Below, in pieces: positions 55,967-64,000 of a stretch of DNA of 64,000 nucleotides. Positions within the stretch are counted from its first letter, which is position 1, and each line of letters starts with the position of its first letter. The stretch lies in assembly GCA_000993615.1 (NCBI GenBank), contig LBWM01000002.1, positions 56,895-120,894 on the forward strand, in the 5' to 3' direction. Both the position numbers and the translations under genes were made by a program. Below the pieces are notes generated by a model. The model was not told the DNA's origin and did no database searches. It worked only from the letters and a program-made list of their open reading frames with translations. The stretch comes from Candidatus Peregrinibacteria bacterium GW2011_GWF2_39_17. GTDB taxonomy: Bacteria > Patescibacteriota > Gracilibacteria > UBA1369 > UBA12473.

Positions 55967-55999
55967 TAGCATATTCACCGTGAACAAAACCTTTCAAAA
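55967..55999 (-). repeat. Shared 33-bp element, copy C
   Basis: Core TTCACCGTGAACAAAACCTT on the plus strand, with the dyad TTCAC-C-GTGAA. On the minus strand it reads TTGAAA, 18 nt, TATGCT, a good promoter shape, with the dyad in the spacer. Transcription would run antisense into the rluB end. It lies between rluB and dacA. Confidence 0.6.
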
Positions 56000-56044
56000 T
56001 TATTAAAATTCCTCATTCTCTTTCTCTAATCTAATTTTCACCTC

Positions 56045-56947
56045 ATGTTCAAAGCCTTCTTAGCCTTACTCATGGCCTCCACACTTCATGCAAATTCCAT
56101 GAATCATGCTGATTTTACCTATAAAACCATCTGGGAAAATCGTCCAATTCTAAGTGTGGAGAATCTTCCCCAAAAAAAAGAAGACCTTCCTCCGCCAGAA
56201 ACAACTGCCCAATCAATTATCGCCATTGAAGTTAATTCCGGTAAAATTCTTTATGAAAAAAATTCGCAAGAAAAACGTCCCATTGCCAGTTTAACCAAAC
56301 TCATGACTAGCTTAATTATTACTCAAGAAGAAGCTCCAAACACCATTGTTAAAGTTAGCAAAACCGCCAGCGACATTGAAGGTTCCCAAATTTGGCTAAG
56401 CACAGACGAAAAAATCAGCGTAAAAGATCTTTTATACGGTCTGCTAATTTCCTCTGGCAACGATGCGGCCATTGCCCTGGCCGAATTCAACGGCGGGACA
56501 ATCGAACAATTTGTAAAAAAGATGAACCAAAAAGCCAGCCAATTTGGCCTAAAAAATACCCATTTTTCTAATCCAATGGGCTTTGATACCGCCGATAACT
56601 ATTCTACGGCTAGAGATCTTGCTATCCTAAGTTTATTGGATTTAAAAATCCCACTTATCACTGAAGCCACAAGCCATACTACTTACACCATTAAAAGCGA
56701 AAGTGGCATTGACCACGAATACATTAGTACTAATAAATTACTTGGAGACAACCTAGGAATTGCAGGACTAAAAATTAAGGGGCTGAAAACCGGCAGCACC
56801 CCAGAAGCTGGCGAATGCCTAATTACCAATGCGATCTACCCAAACGGAAAACAAATTTTAACCATAGTTTTAGGCAGCGCAGATCGTTTTAACGACACTC
56901 GGCTTCTTGTAAATTGGTTAAATAATAGTTACCATCTTCTTGAATGA
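56045..56947 (+). CDS. dacA: D-alanyl-D-alanine carboxypeptidase (S11)
   Basis: 300 residues with an N-terminal signal (about 1-17). Catalytic SxxK in PIASLTKLM, SxN in SSGNDAAIAL, and KTG in GLKTGSTPEAGE. Trims peptidoglycan stem peptides. Overlaps mraY by 4 bases. The usual C-terminal beta domain and membrane anchor of DacA are absent. Confidence 0.94.
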   Translation: MFKAFLALLMASTLHANSMNHADFTYKTIWENRPILSVENLPQKKEDLPPPETTAQSIIAIEVNSGKILYEKNSQEKRPIASLTKLMTSLIITQEEAPNTIVKVSKTASDIEGSQIWLSTDEKISVKDLLYGLLISSGNDAAIALAEFNGGTIEQFVKKMNQKASQFGLKNTHFSNPMGFDTADNYSTARDLAILSLLDLKIPLITEATSHTTYTIKSESGIDHEYISTNKLLGDNLGIAGLKIKGLKTGSTPEAGECLITNAIYPNGKQILTIVLGSADRFNDTRLLVNWLNNSYHLLE

Positions 56948-58011
56948 TTAATTTTTTCTCAATTACCGACACTGTCCGTCATCTTTTCCTAATTTTCATT
57001 TCCTTTAGTTTCTCCTTTTTAATTGCCGTACTCATTGCGCCTTTTTTTATCAAAAAATTAAAAACATGGCGCCTTGGTAAACAAATTCGTCAAGAAACAA
57101 TTGACGGCAAAGTTGCCAGCCTTTTCCATGCTCTGCATCAAAAAAAACAAGGCACTCCCACCATGGGCGGAATACTTATTTGGGGAACAGCGCTCCTGGT
57201 TATAATCTTGACCCGTCTACTTTCTTTTTTCGGAATAATTGACCACTCTCTGATTAACCGAAAAGAAACTTATTTACCCATTTTCACCCTCATTACCGTC
57301 GCTCTTTTAGGTGCCCTGGACGATTATTTAAACATCAAAAACCTCGGCAAAACCAAAGGCCTAGCCGCCAAACCAAAATTACTATGGCTTATTATTTTTG
57401 CTGGCTTAGGGGCTTGGTGGTTTTATTTTAAACTTGGTTATAATCAAATCCATATTCCCGGCATAGGCGATTTCATTATTAATGCCTGGTATATTCCTTT
57501 ATTTATTTTTATCATCATTGCAACCGCCAATGCCGTTAATATTACCGATGGGCTAGATGGTTTATCGGCTGGTTTAAGTATCATCGCTTTTAGCTCCTTC
57601 GCTGGTATCGCTTACATGAAAGGACTTTTTATTCTTTCCGCCTTTTGCGCCATAATTTCCGGCGCAACTTTAGCCTTTTTATGGTTTAACATCCCCCCAG
57701 CCAAATTTTACATGGGCGATACTGGGTCTTTAGCACTTGGAGCAACTCTTGGAGTCATCGCCCTGCTCACTAACTCTGTTTTAATTTTACCTTTTATCGG
57801 TTTTATTTTTGTTATTGAAACTCTCTCCGTCATTATTCAGTTAACTTCGAAAAAAATATTCCACCGCAAAATATTCCACATCGCTCCCCTACATCATCAT
57901 TTCGAACAACTAGGTTGGCCAGAACATCAAATTACTATGCGTTTTTGGATGGTTGGAGGTATTGTCGCAGCTTTTGGCTTAATCATCGGACTCATCGGCA
58001 TGGGAAATTAA
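56944..58011 (+). CDS. mraY: Phospho-N-acetylmuramoyl-pentapeptide-transferase
   Basis: 355 residues, ten membrane helices. Catalytic ALDDYLNI, NAVNITDGLDGLSAG, FMGDTGSLALGA and the HHHFEQLGW loop. Makes lipid I on the inner membrane face. It is not next to the other mur genes. Ends overlap the FecR gene by 4 bases. Confidence 0.97.
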   Translation: MINFFSITDTVRHLFLIFISFSFSFLIAVLIAPFFIKKLKTWRLGKQIRQETIDGKVASLFHALHQKKQGTPTMGGILIWGTALLVIILTRLLSFFGIIDHSLINRKETYLPIFTLITVALLGALDDYLNIKNLGKTKGLAAKPKLLWLIIFAGLGAWWFYFKLGYNQIHIPGIGDFIINAWYIPLFIFIIIATANAVNITDGLDGLSAGLSIIAFSSFAGIAYMKGLFILSAFCAIISGATLAFLWFNIPPAKFYMGDTGSLALGATLGVIALLTNSVLILPFIGFIFVIETLSVIIQLTSKKIFHRKIFHIAPLHHHFEQLGWPEHQITMRFWMVGGIVAAFGLIIGLIGMGN

Positions 58012-59945
58012 AGATATTCTTCACTTAAAGTATATACCTTCTCCCCATTATCATCATAAAAAGCTTCTAAATCATTAATAAGTTTCATAATTTCAACCGA
58101 AGGCTGAGTTCCCTTTTTTAATCTACTTAAAATTTGTTTTTGAATTTCCTCATCATTTTTTACATCCTTCAAAAAGGAGCTAAGATACAAAACCGCCCGT
58201 TCCTTTAAATTCAAAACCAGGGCATTAAGCTGGAAAAGAGTATCTTTTTGCAACACAATTAATTGCTGCTGAACACTATCTGCTTCAGGCCTATCCTCAT
58301 CTGCTAAATTTCCTAATTCCGCTTGGATTAATTTAAGATATTGTAAATCTTCTAACTTTTGGTCCAAAATAGCTAAAATTAATTCTTTGCGTTGTGCCAT
58401 ATCAAAATTACCCAATCCATCAATCATGGCTTCAAACTGACTTTCATAATCTTCAAGTGCCTTTGCTGCCAAATCATAACCCCCCAACTGCATTAATTCC
58501 AAGGCAAGACCAAGCCGATCAGCTGTGGTTTCCAATTGAATTAAGCCACGAGCTTTTTCGTCATGCACAATCTGCACTAACATCTCATCCAACATTTTCC
58601 TAACTTCACCCAAAGAATTAATTGGCAAACCCTGTAAAATCTTTTTATGCTGCTGCAAAAGCATCTGAACATCCGCCTCATTTTCTCTGGCTAAATTCAA
58701 AAAAGCAACCCGGTAGTCACTCAACGCTTTCTCTCCCAATTTTAAATCATTTTTCGCAAAAAGTGCGACCATCTCCGAAAACCGAATATGAGCAAATTCC
58801 AAAAGTAATTTCCGTTTTATTACTTCGTCTGAAGCTAAAAATAAACGTGTTTCTTCAGCAACTCTTTTAGTTGGATATAAAACATTACCAGGCAATACCC
58901 CGGCAATTTGAACCATTTCATTTTGATAATAAAAAGCTAATTCATCAAGATGCTTTTGATTACTTTCTAAATTAAATTGCACCCAAAAATCAACCTGCTT
59001 CAATAAGGAAAAATCCGAAATAGGTTCAATTTTTAAATTTTCTTCAACTGAATTAATTGTAATGGAAAGCGGCCTACCCAATGTACCTTTTCGTAAAACA
59101 TTTCCCTGAGTTACCTCAAAATAAATCAAGTAATCAAAAACTCTTGCCTCCACTTTTCCCTCAGAAACAAAAACATCAAAAGTCGCTTTTTTATCAATGG
59201 TAAAAACCGTTTTACCCGAAGACACAGAAAAAGTTGACCCGTTTGATAAATTAACAATTTGTGACCAAACCCGTCCCGTAATTACCTCAACCTGAATAAT
59301 AGTATAAGCTGAATTAGCAGGGTCAACCCATAAATGCAAAATTTCCACTTCACTCTGCAGCCCGATCGTAACTTGAGTATCATCAAAAAACCCTATCGAA
59401 GCCATACCTTGCCCTTCAGTTAAGATATGATCTCCCTCCTGAATACGCATTCCCTCGCCGGCAACAATCTGCTGCCCATCGCGCTCAATAAAAACCTGAC
59501 CATAGATCTGTTCAATAGTATTAATACGAGCAGCCAAAACCTGGTTTGGAAAATGAACCGTATAGCCAAAAACCCCAATAACAACTACCATAATAGCAAC
59601 TACTGCAGACCAATAACGCCTTCGTCCCCAAACCCCATTCCATAAATCACCCAAGTCCAATCGTTGAAGTCGAAGCCCCAAAGTAGTCAATAAACTTTCC
59701 CTGGTCTTAAATTTAAAATCCTTGGAAGGGGCCACGTCCATATTAAGTCGCCCCAATTGTTTAGCTAAACTAGAAAATTCGACTGTTTCCTGGCTCATTA
59801 CCTGATCAATATGTCTCATTATCTGCTTTTTTAAGAGATTCTTTCGGGGATTTTTCAAAGGAAGGCCTTCCTTTGAAAAATCCCCGAGCAAATGCTCAAT
59901 TTTTTCAAGCCCATAATGTCGATATAACCATCTAAACATATTCAT
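58008..59945 (-). CDS. FecR/DUF5667 membrane protein, probable anti-sigma regulator
   Basis: 645 residues: a cytoplasmic N-terminus (about 1-110), transmembrane helix (about 113-132), FecR-type beta domain (about 140-285; VFIERDGQQIVAGEGMRI, GDHILTEGQG), then a helical external region with the DUF5667 motif VLPGNVLYPTKRVAEETRLF (about 353-372) and long helices. It lies 20 nt after the ECF sigma factor, as expected for an anti-sigma partner. A perfect 44-bp palindrome lies in its early codons. Confidence 0.82.
   Translation of the reverse strand: MNMFRWLYRHYGLEKIEHLLGDFSKEGLPLKNPRKNLLKKQIMRHIDQVMSQETVEFSSLAKQLGRLNMDVAPSKDFKFKTRESLLTTLGLRLQRLDLGDLWNGVWGRRRYWSAVVAIMVVVIGVFGYTVHFPNQVLAARINTIEQIYGQVFIERDGQQIVAGEGMRIQEGDHILTEGQGMASIGFFDDTQVTIGLQSEVEILHLWVDPANSAYTIIQVEVITGRVWSQIVNLSNGSTFSVSSGKTVFTIDKKATFDVFVSEGKVEARVFDYLIYFEVTQGNVLRKGTLGRPLSITINSVEENLKIEPISDFSLLKQVDFWVQFNLESNQKHLDELAFYYQNEMVQIAGVLPGNVLYPTKRVAEETRLFLASDEVIKRKLLLEFAHIRFSEMVALFAKNDLKLGEKALSDYRVAFLNLARENEADVQMLLQQHKKILQGLPINSLGEVRKMLDEMLVQIVHDEKARGLIQLETTADRLGLALELMQLGGYDLAAKALEDYESQFEAMIDGLGNFDMAQRKELILAILDQKLEDLQYLKLIQAELGNLADEDRPEADSVQQQLIVLQKDTLFQLNALVLNLKERAVLYLSSFLKDVKNDEEIQKQILSRLKKGTQPSVEIMKLINDLEAFYDDNGEKVYTLSEEYL
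59844..59887. repeat. Perfect 44-bp palindrome
   Basis: TCGGGGATTTTTCAAAGG plus four more bases, followed by the exact complement; centre GGCC at 59864-59867. It is in frame and encodes codons about 20-34 of the FecR-like protein. A short GAGCA/TGCTC hairpin abuts it (59886-59897). Confidence 0.95.
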
Positions 59946-59965
59946 ACAATTTAAAACGAAAAAAT

Positions 59966-60574
59966 CTAAAATTCATTACTTTCCATCCCCTGACCCTGCA
60001 AAACTTGCCGTAAAGCTTTTAAGGCGCGATATTGCAAAATCCGAATATTAGCCACATTACGTTGCATCATTTGAGCCACTTCCTTCGTATCAAAACCCAT
60101 TAAATATTTTAAAACTAAAACCTGTTGATAACTTTCCTTTAATTGCACCAATCCTTTCCTAAGATAACTTTGATTTAGTTGTTTCCCAGCCCAATCAGCA
60201 GGATCATCTTCTGATCGATTAACGTGCGCCGGCAAATTTTCATTTAAAGAAATATGCTTACGATGAAAACGATAATAATCCACTATCAAATTGTGCGCCA
60301 CCCTAAAAAGCCAAGAAGAAAAAGGAAATTCTCCGGGTCGATACTTATCAATATTTTCCCAAACTTTTACAAAAACAGTTTCCACCAAATCCTCCACTTC
60401 TTCCCTGTCAATACGGTAAAAAACGTAACGATAAACCATATCTACATAAGCATCATAAATAGCGCCAAAAGCCTCAACTCCTCCATCTTGACAAATAGAA
60501 ACTAGCTGTTGGATTTTTTTCTCATCAGGCTTTAAAAAATGCTTCCGTGAGTTAAAAGGATTTACAGAGACCAT
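59966..60574 (-). CDS. ECF-type RNA polymerase sigma factor
   Basis: 202 residues from the ATG at 60574 (a TTG at 60595 is possible). Region 2: YVDMVYRYVFYRI, DLVETVFVKVWENI, FPFSSWLFRVAHNLIVD. Region 4: SYQQVLVLKYLMGFDTKEVAQMM and a helix-turn-helix through RALKALR. Paired with the FecR-like protein. Confidence 0.94.
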   Translation of the reverse strand: MVSVNPFNSRKHFLKPDEKKIQQLVSICQDGGVEAFGAIYDAYVDMVYRYVFYRIDREEVEDLVETVFVKVWENIDKYRPGEFPFSSWLFRVAHNLIVDYYRFHRKHISLNENLPAHVNRSEDDPADWAGKQLNQSYLRKGLVQLKESYQQVLVLKYLMGFDTKEVAQMMQRNVANIRILQYRALKALRQVLQGQGMESNEF

Positions 60575-60663
60575 AAAATGGCTAAAACAGGCCAAAAAAT
60601 GAAAACAAAAAAATAATAAACGCGAATATTATTGAAGCATAAAACAAATAAAATTGCGAATTT

Positions 60664-61578
60664 CTAACTCATCTCCCAATTCCCCAATTTTCGCTCACAT
60701 CTCTTAACTTCCTTCTTTGCCCCAATATAAATTGGCGTTCTTTGCTCCAGATGCTCAACCTTCTGATCTAAAATAGACATTCTTCCATCCGAAGCCGCGC
60801 CACCAGCCTGTTCCATTAAAAAAGCCATGGGCGCACATTCAAAAAGTAACCTTAATTTACCTTGCGGACATTCAGAATAACCAGGATAAGCAAAAATTCC
60901 TTTTCCCTTTAAAAAAATCTGATTAACATCTGGCACCATTCCCCCTGAATAACGCAACGTATAACCCTCATTCATCCACCACTGCACCAATTCCAAATAA
61001 TCCTTCCGTTCCCTAACTGCTCTCAAATTGCCAGGAGCGAACATTTTGCCTTCTTCTATCCTAATATTTTTTTTGGATAAAATAAATCGCGGCTCATCAG
61101 TAAGCCTAAATTCAACTACTCCATCCCCAGTCGTAACCAGTAAAGTTGTCCTTGGCCCATAAATCGCGATCACGGCCGCTACTTGTTCCCTCCCTGTTCT
61201 GCCAATAAAAGAATTCGCCTTATAAATCCCAAAAATACTACCCACTGCTAAATTTACATCCACCAAAGAAGACCCATCCAAGGGATCATAACAAACTGCA
61301 TATTCACCATCTCCCAATTTAATTTCATTCGGCAACTCCTCAGAAGCTATTAACCCAATTAAAAAATTTTGCTTAAACTCATCCTGAATAATTTTATCCG
61401 CCAAAACATCTAAAGCCAATTGATCTTCGCCGTAAACATTTTTTGTCCCAGCCTTCCCGGTGTCAACTTTCTTAATTTGTTCCGAAATAAGTCGAACTGA
61501 TTTTTTAATACTTTCTAAAACTGAAAAAAGTGGCTCATTCACACCTATTCCCTTAAAATATTCACAGAAATTAGCCAT
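60664..61578 (-). CDS. fbp: Fructose-1,6-bisphosphatase, class I
   Basis: 304 residues. DPLDGSSLVDVNLAVGSIFGIY metal site, ASEELP, YSGGMVPDVNQIF, and LLFECAPMAFLMEQAGG. Gluconeogenic. In a row with gap and fba, spacings of 31 and about 20 nt. Confidence 0.96.
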   Translation of the reverse strand: MANFCEYFKGIGVNEPLFSVLESIKKSVRLISEQIKKVDTGKAGTKNVYGEDQLALDVLADKIIQDEFKQNFLIGLIASEELPNEIKLGDGEYAVCYDPLDGSSLVDVNLAVGSIFGIYKANSFIGRTGREQVAAVIAIYGPRTTLLVTTGDGVVEFRLTDEPRFILSKKNIRIEEGKMFAPGNLRAVRERKDYLELVQWWMNEGYTLRYSGGMVPDVNQIFLKGKGIFAYPGYSECPQGKLRLLFECAPMAFLMEQAGGAASDGRMSILDQKVEHLEQRTPIYIGAKKEVKRCERKLGNWEMS

Positions 61579-61609
61579 ATTTAATTTTTTTAAATTCTAA
61601 AAATCCAAC

Positions 61610-62617
61610 CTATCCATTCGCCATCACCCACTTAATCAAATCCACCACTCTAGCCACATAACCCCACTCATTATCATACCAAACTACTAATTGCACATTA
61701 CGACCAAGAACCACCTTTGTAGATAATAAATCAATAATTGCCGACCGTTTATCGCCTCGGTAATCTACGGAAACCAAAGGCTCACTTGAAGTCCCTAAAA
61801 TACCCATTAATCCCTCAGCTTCGACCTTCATAAAGGCCTCATTAACTTCATCAATCTCAACTTCAGTCCTTAACCGCACCATCATATCCAAAACAGAAAC
61901 CGAAGAAACCGGCACTCGAAAAGCCATTCCATTAACCTTGCCCTTTAAAGACGGGATAACCTGCCCAATCGCGGACATGGCTCCGGTCGAAGTCGGAATA
62001 ATTGATTCCGTGGTTGCCCTGGCTCGCCTCAGATCTTCTGGATTCGAATTGTCCAACAAATTCTGGGTATAGGTAAAAGCATGAATTGTCGAAACAAGGG
62101 CAGATTCTACGCCAAAAACTTCCTCCAAAACTTTCATCGTTGGCGCCAACGCATTAGTTGTACAAGAAGCATTAGAAATTATTTGAAAATTTTTGGGATC
62201 ATAATCTTGATGATTCACTCCCATCACTAAAGTTTGAATTCTTTCATCTTTACATGGGGCCGTAACCAACACCTTTTTAGCCCCAGCTTCAAAATGCGGC
62301 AACACTTGCTCACGAGTGACAAATTTACCAGTCGATTCAATCACCACGTCCACCCCACAATCAGCCCAAGGCACCTTAGAATGGTCAGATTCCTGAAAAA
62401 TCAATACTTTTTCTCCATTTACTTTTAAATTACCATCATTAACCTCAACCAAATCATCCAAAGTTCCATAAATCGAATCACGCTTAAGCAATAAAGCATG
62501 CGAATCAGCCTCAGCCCTACTATTAATAGCCACCACTCGAATATCCTCACCATCAAGAGTTTGCCGATGTAAAGCCCGTCCAATCCGGCCATAACCATTT
62601 ATCCCAATTCTAATCAT
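61610..62617 (-). CDS. gap: Glyceraldehyde-3-phosphate dehydrogenase
   Basis: 335 residues from the ATG at 62617 (TTG at 62623 rejected). GINGYGRIGR NAD site, catalytic Cys in SNASCTTNAL and His in STIHAFTYTQ, and WYDNEWGY near the end. NAD or NADP preference not clear. Confidence 0.97.
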   Translation of the reverse strand: MIRIGINGYGRIGRALHRQTLDGEDIRVVAINSRAEADSHALLLKRDSIYGTLDDLVEVNDGNLKVNGEKVLIFQESDHSKVPWADCGVDVVIESTGKFVTREQVLPHFEAGAKKVLVTAPCKDERIQTLVMGVNHQDYDPKNFQIISNASCTTNALAPTMKVLEEVFGVESALVSTIHAFTYTQNLLDNSNPEDLRRARATTESIIPTSTGAMSAIGQVIPSLKGKVNGMAFRVPVSSVSVLDMMVRLRTEVEIDEVNEAFMKVEAEGLMGILGTSSEPLVSVDYRGDKRSAIIDLLSTKVVLGRNVQLVVWYDNEWGYVARVVDLIKWVMANG

Positions 62618-62638
62618 AAACAAAATTTTTAATAATCC

Positions 62639-63778
62639 CTAAACATCACCTAAAAATTCCATTGATTCCTGATAATGTTTAACCATTCCAGCGCTACTAA
62701 AAGCCTTATCCATCATCATCGCAATATGTTCAGTCATTTCCAAAATAGCTACCCGGTGATCCAATGACTGCACTTCTTCTTCAAAATATGGAAGTACCTT
62801 ACGCAAAGGTTTACCAGTTTCCACAACTTTTTGATTCATCCGTCCCAAAAGCTCCTCTGGTAAATGTTTAAACCAAATATCCGAAACCGAAGTTGCATAA
62901 TTTATTTTCCGAGCACCAGCCTCAATAATTCGATTAAATTGATCCGGCTTAAGCCCGCTTCCGCCGTGCATCACAGGATAAGATTGATATTTACGGATAA
63001 CCTCAGCAATTTCAAAAAGCCGTCCATACCCAATACGTGGATTTTCATCTTTATAAACCCCATGTTGATTTCCAATAAAACAAGAAGCTCCGGTAGCCAT
63101 GGTTTCCTTAATCATTTTTTCCATATCTTCTACCTTAGTATAATACTTCTCAACCTCTGCATAAATATGATCAGATGCTGATGATTCAACCGAATGAACC
63201 ACGCCTTCTTCGACTTCTAAAGCTATTCCCATCGGATAAATTAATCGGGCAATTCCTTGACAACCAGCGATATTTTCATCCAGAGAAAGCTTACTTAAAT
63301 CAACCAAAACCGAACTAAATCCGGCTTCTATTGATTGTTGCACACAGCCCGTAATATCCTTTTGGATATGATCGTGATGCAATCCAACCGGAACCGCGTA
63401 TCCATAACGCTCAATCAATTCTTGGATAACCTCATGAGCCAACCTGGATAGCCGAGATGGAGTCATGTTACAATAACCGACTTCGCTTTCCGCCACCTCC
63501 AAGATAACTGGTGATTTCATTTTCCAGGCTGCCTCTAAGGTTGCTCTAATAATTTGCGGCGACCGCTGATTAATCGCTACCACCCCAAAATTATGTTGAT
63601 CCGCAACGGAAAGCAACATTTTTAAATTAACAACGTGAAAGCCAGAAGGGAGAACCTGTAAATTAGGATTATTTCCTTTATTTAGCTCTGCTAATTCCGG
63701 AAGTATCCCGTGCGCGTAAGAGTAAGAAGTAACACTACCTTGAGCTTGCGTAGCTGAACCAATTATATTATCAGGCAT
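62639..63778 (-). CDS. fba: Fructose-bisphosphate aldolase, class II
   Basis: 379 residues. Zn/active site GLHHDHIQKD, EGVVHSVES, GNQHGVYK, VMHGGSGL, and INYATSVSD. An N-terminal extension of about 40 residues precedes the barrel. First gene of the fba-gap-fbp cluster. Confidence 0.95.
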   Translation of the reverse strand: MPDNIIGSATQAQGSVTSYSYAHGILPELAELNKGNNPNLQVLPSGFHVVNLKMLLSVADQHNFGVVAINQRSPQIIRATLEAAWKMKSPVILEVAESEVGYCNMTPSRLSRLAHEVIQELIERYGYAVPVGLHHDHIQKDITGCVQQSIEAGFSSVLVDLSKLSLDENIAGCQGIARLIYPMGIALEVEEGVVHSVESSASDHIYAEVEKYYTKVEDMEKMIKETMATGASCFIGNQHGVYKDENPRIGYGRLFEIAEVIRKYQSYPVMHGGSGLKPDQFNRIIEAGARKINYATSVSDIWFKHLPEELLGRMNQKVVETGKPLRKVLPYFEEEVQSLDHRVAILEMTEHIAMMMDKAFSSAGMVKHYQESMEFLGDV

Positions 63779-63812
63779 ATTAAAAAAAATTTAATATTAA
63801 AAAATCGTTTTT

Positions 63813-63841
63813 AGCATAAACAGAACTTATTTAAAAATCAA
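63813..63841 (-). promoter_or_regulatory. Predicted promoter of fba-gap-fbp
   Basis: Minus strand: TTGATT (63836-63841), 17-nt spacer, TATGCT (63813-63818), giving a leader of about 28 nt. The rest of the 222-bp tail to 64000 holds only an imperfect inverted repeat (63893-63902 with 63924-63933). Confidence 0.5.
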
Positions 63842-64000
63842 TTATAAACCACTCGTCACACACAGCTAATCTCCGCCTCTAATCTAAAACCCTCCCTCCC
63901 TTATATATATCCTAGAGAGGTAGGGAAGGAGTAGAATTTAAAAAGTGAAGAGAGAGACATCACTCCCGCCCCAAGGTTAAAGCCTTCTCCCTCAGACGAT

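Noticed and set aside
63893..63933. G-rich minus-strand stretch GGGAGGGAGGG as a G-quadruplex, or hairpin terminator
   Set aside because: Only three G-tracts and a mismatched stem with no T-run.
1..64000. CRISPR arrays, insertion sequences, rRNA genes
   Set aside because: No regularly spaced repeats, transposase or rRNA sequences were found.
1..64000. Alternative code with TGA as glycine, known in some Patescibacteria
   Set aside because: TGA ends dacA, the class V aminotransferase and the RlpA-like gene at expected places.

Overview
The window looks like a chromosomal segment of a candidate phyla radiation (Patescibacteria) bacterium. The DNA is A+T-rich and densely coded. Most start codons have no Shine-Dalgarno sequence. 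Several gene types are typical of that group: an RHS/TcdB-like giant protein, a ComEC without its lactamase domain, an ECF sigma factor followed by a FecR/DUF5667 protein, an AMP phosphorylase/ribose-1,5-bisphosphate isomerase pair, a VirB6/TrbL-like gene with large partners of unknown function, and a cysteine-rich family of unknown function. TGA is used as a stop (for example in ATGA overlaps), so the standard bacterial code applies. I cannot place it below the phylum level.

Layout. 1-4331: 3' part of a large secreted RHS protein ending in calcium-binding thrombospondin type 3 repeats. 4384-8217 (minus): uvrA and a PrsW-like membrane protease. 8297-10298: a threonine T-box leader and thrS. 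10315-25599 (minus): a VirB6-centred cluster of five genes, then proB, a HAD phosphatase, rpsR, rpsF with a structured leader, and mutS. 25760-26876: a small unknown gene and marC. 26891-30556 (minus): the rpmH-rnpA-yidC-khpB cluster extended with an RlpA/SLH cell-wall protein and an FtsL/DivIC-like protein. 30675-32726: a degenerate PP2C-like receptor. 32774-35737 (minus): AMP phosphorylase, R15P isomerase and a deaminase (nucleotide salvage). 35826-38630: the cysteine-rich protein and alanine racemase. 38623-41498: a TrmB regulator divergent from an aminotransferase/SerA pair. 41505-48202: sufU, an exported esterase, then sufS-sufD-sufB-sufC and an Rrf2 regulator. 48294-53492: DUF4349 protein, tRNA-Glu, a small conserved protein, two methyltransferases, SemiSWEET, ComEC and a small unknown gene. 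53637-58011: LCP ligase, RluB, D,D-carboxypeptidase and MraY. 58008-60574 (minus): FecR/DUF5667 protein and ECF sigma factor. 60664-63778 (minus): fbp, gap and fba.

The recognisable genes cover DNA repair (uvrA, mutS), translation (thrS, rpsF, rpsR, rpmH, rnpA, rluB, tRNA-Glu), cell envelope (alr, dacA, mraY, LCP, RlpA, yidC), Fe-S assembly (suf), lower gluconeogenesis (fba, gap, fbp) and nucleotide-ribose salvage that would feed RuBisCO if one is encoded elsewhere. The least explained parts are the VirB6-centred operon, the cysteine-rich protein whose two ends are copies of each other with identical Cys spacing, a perfect 44-bp palindrome inside the FecR-like gene, and a short dyad-containing element found three times between 51.4 and 56.0 kb.
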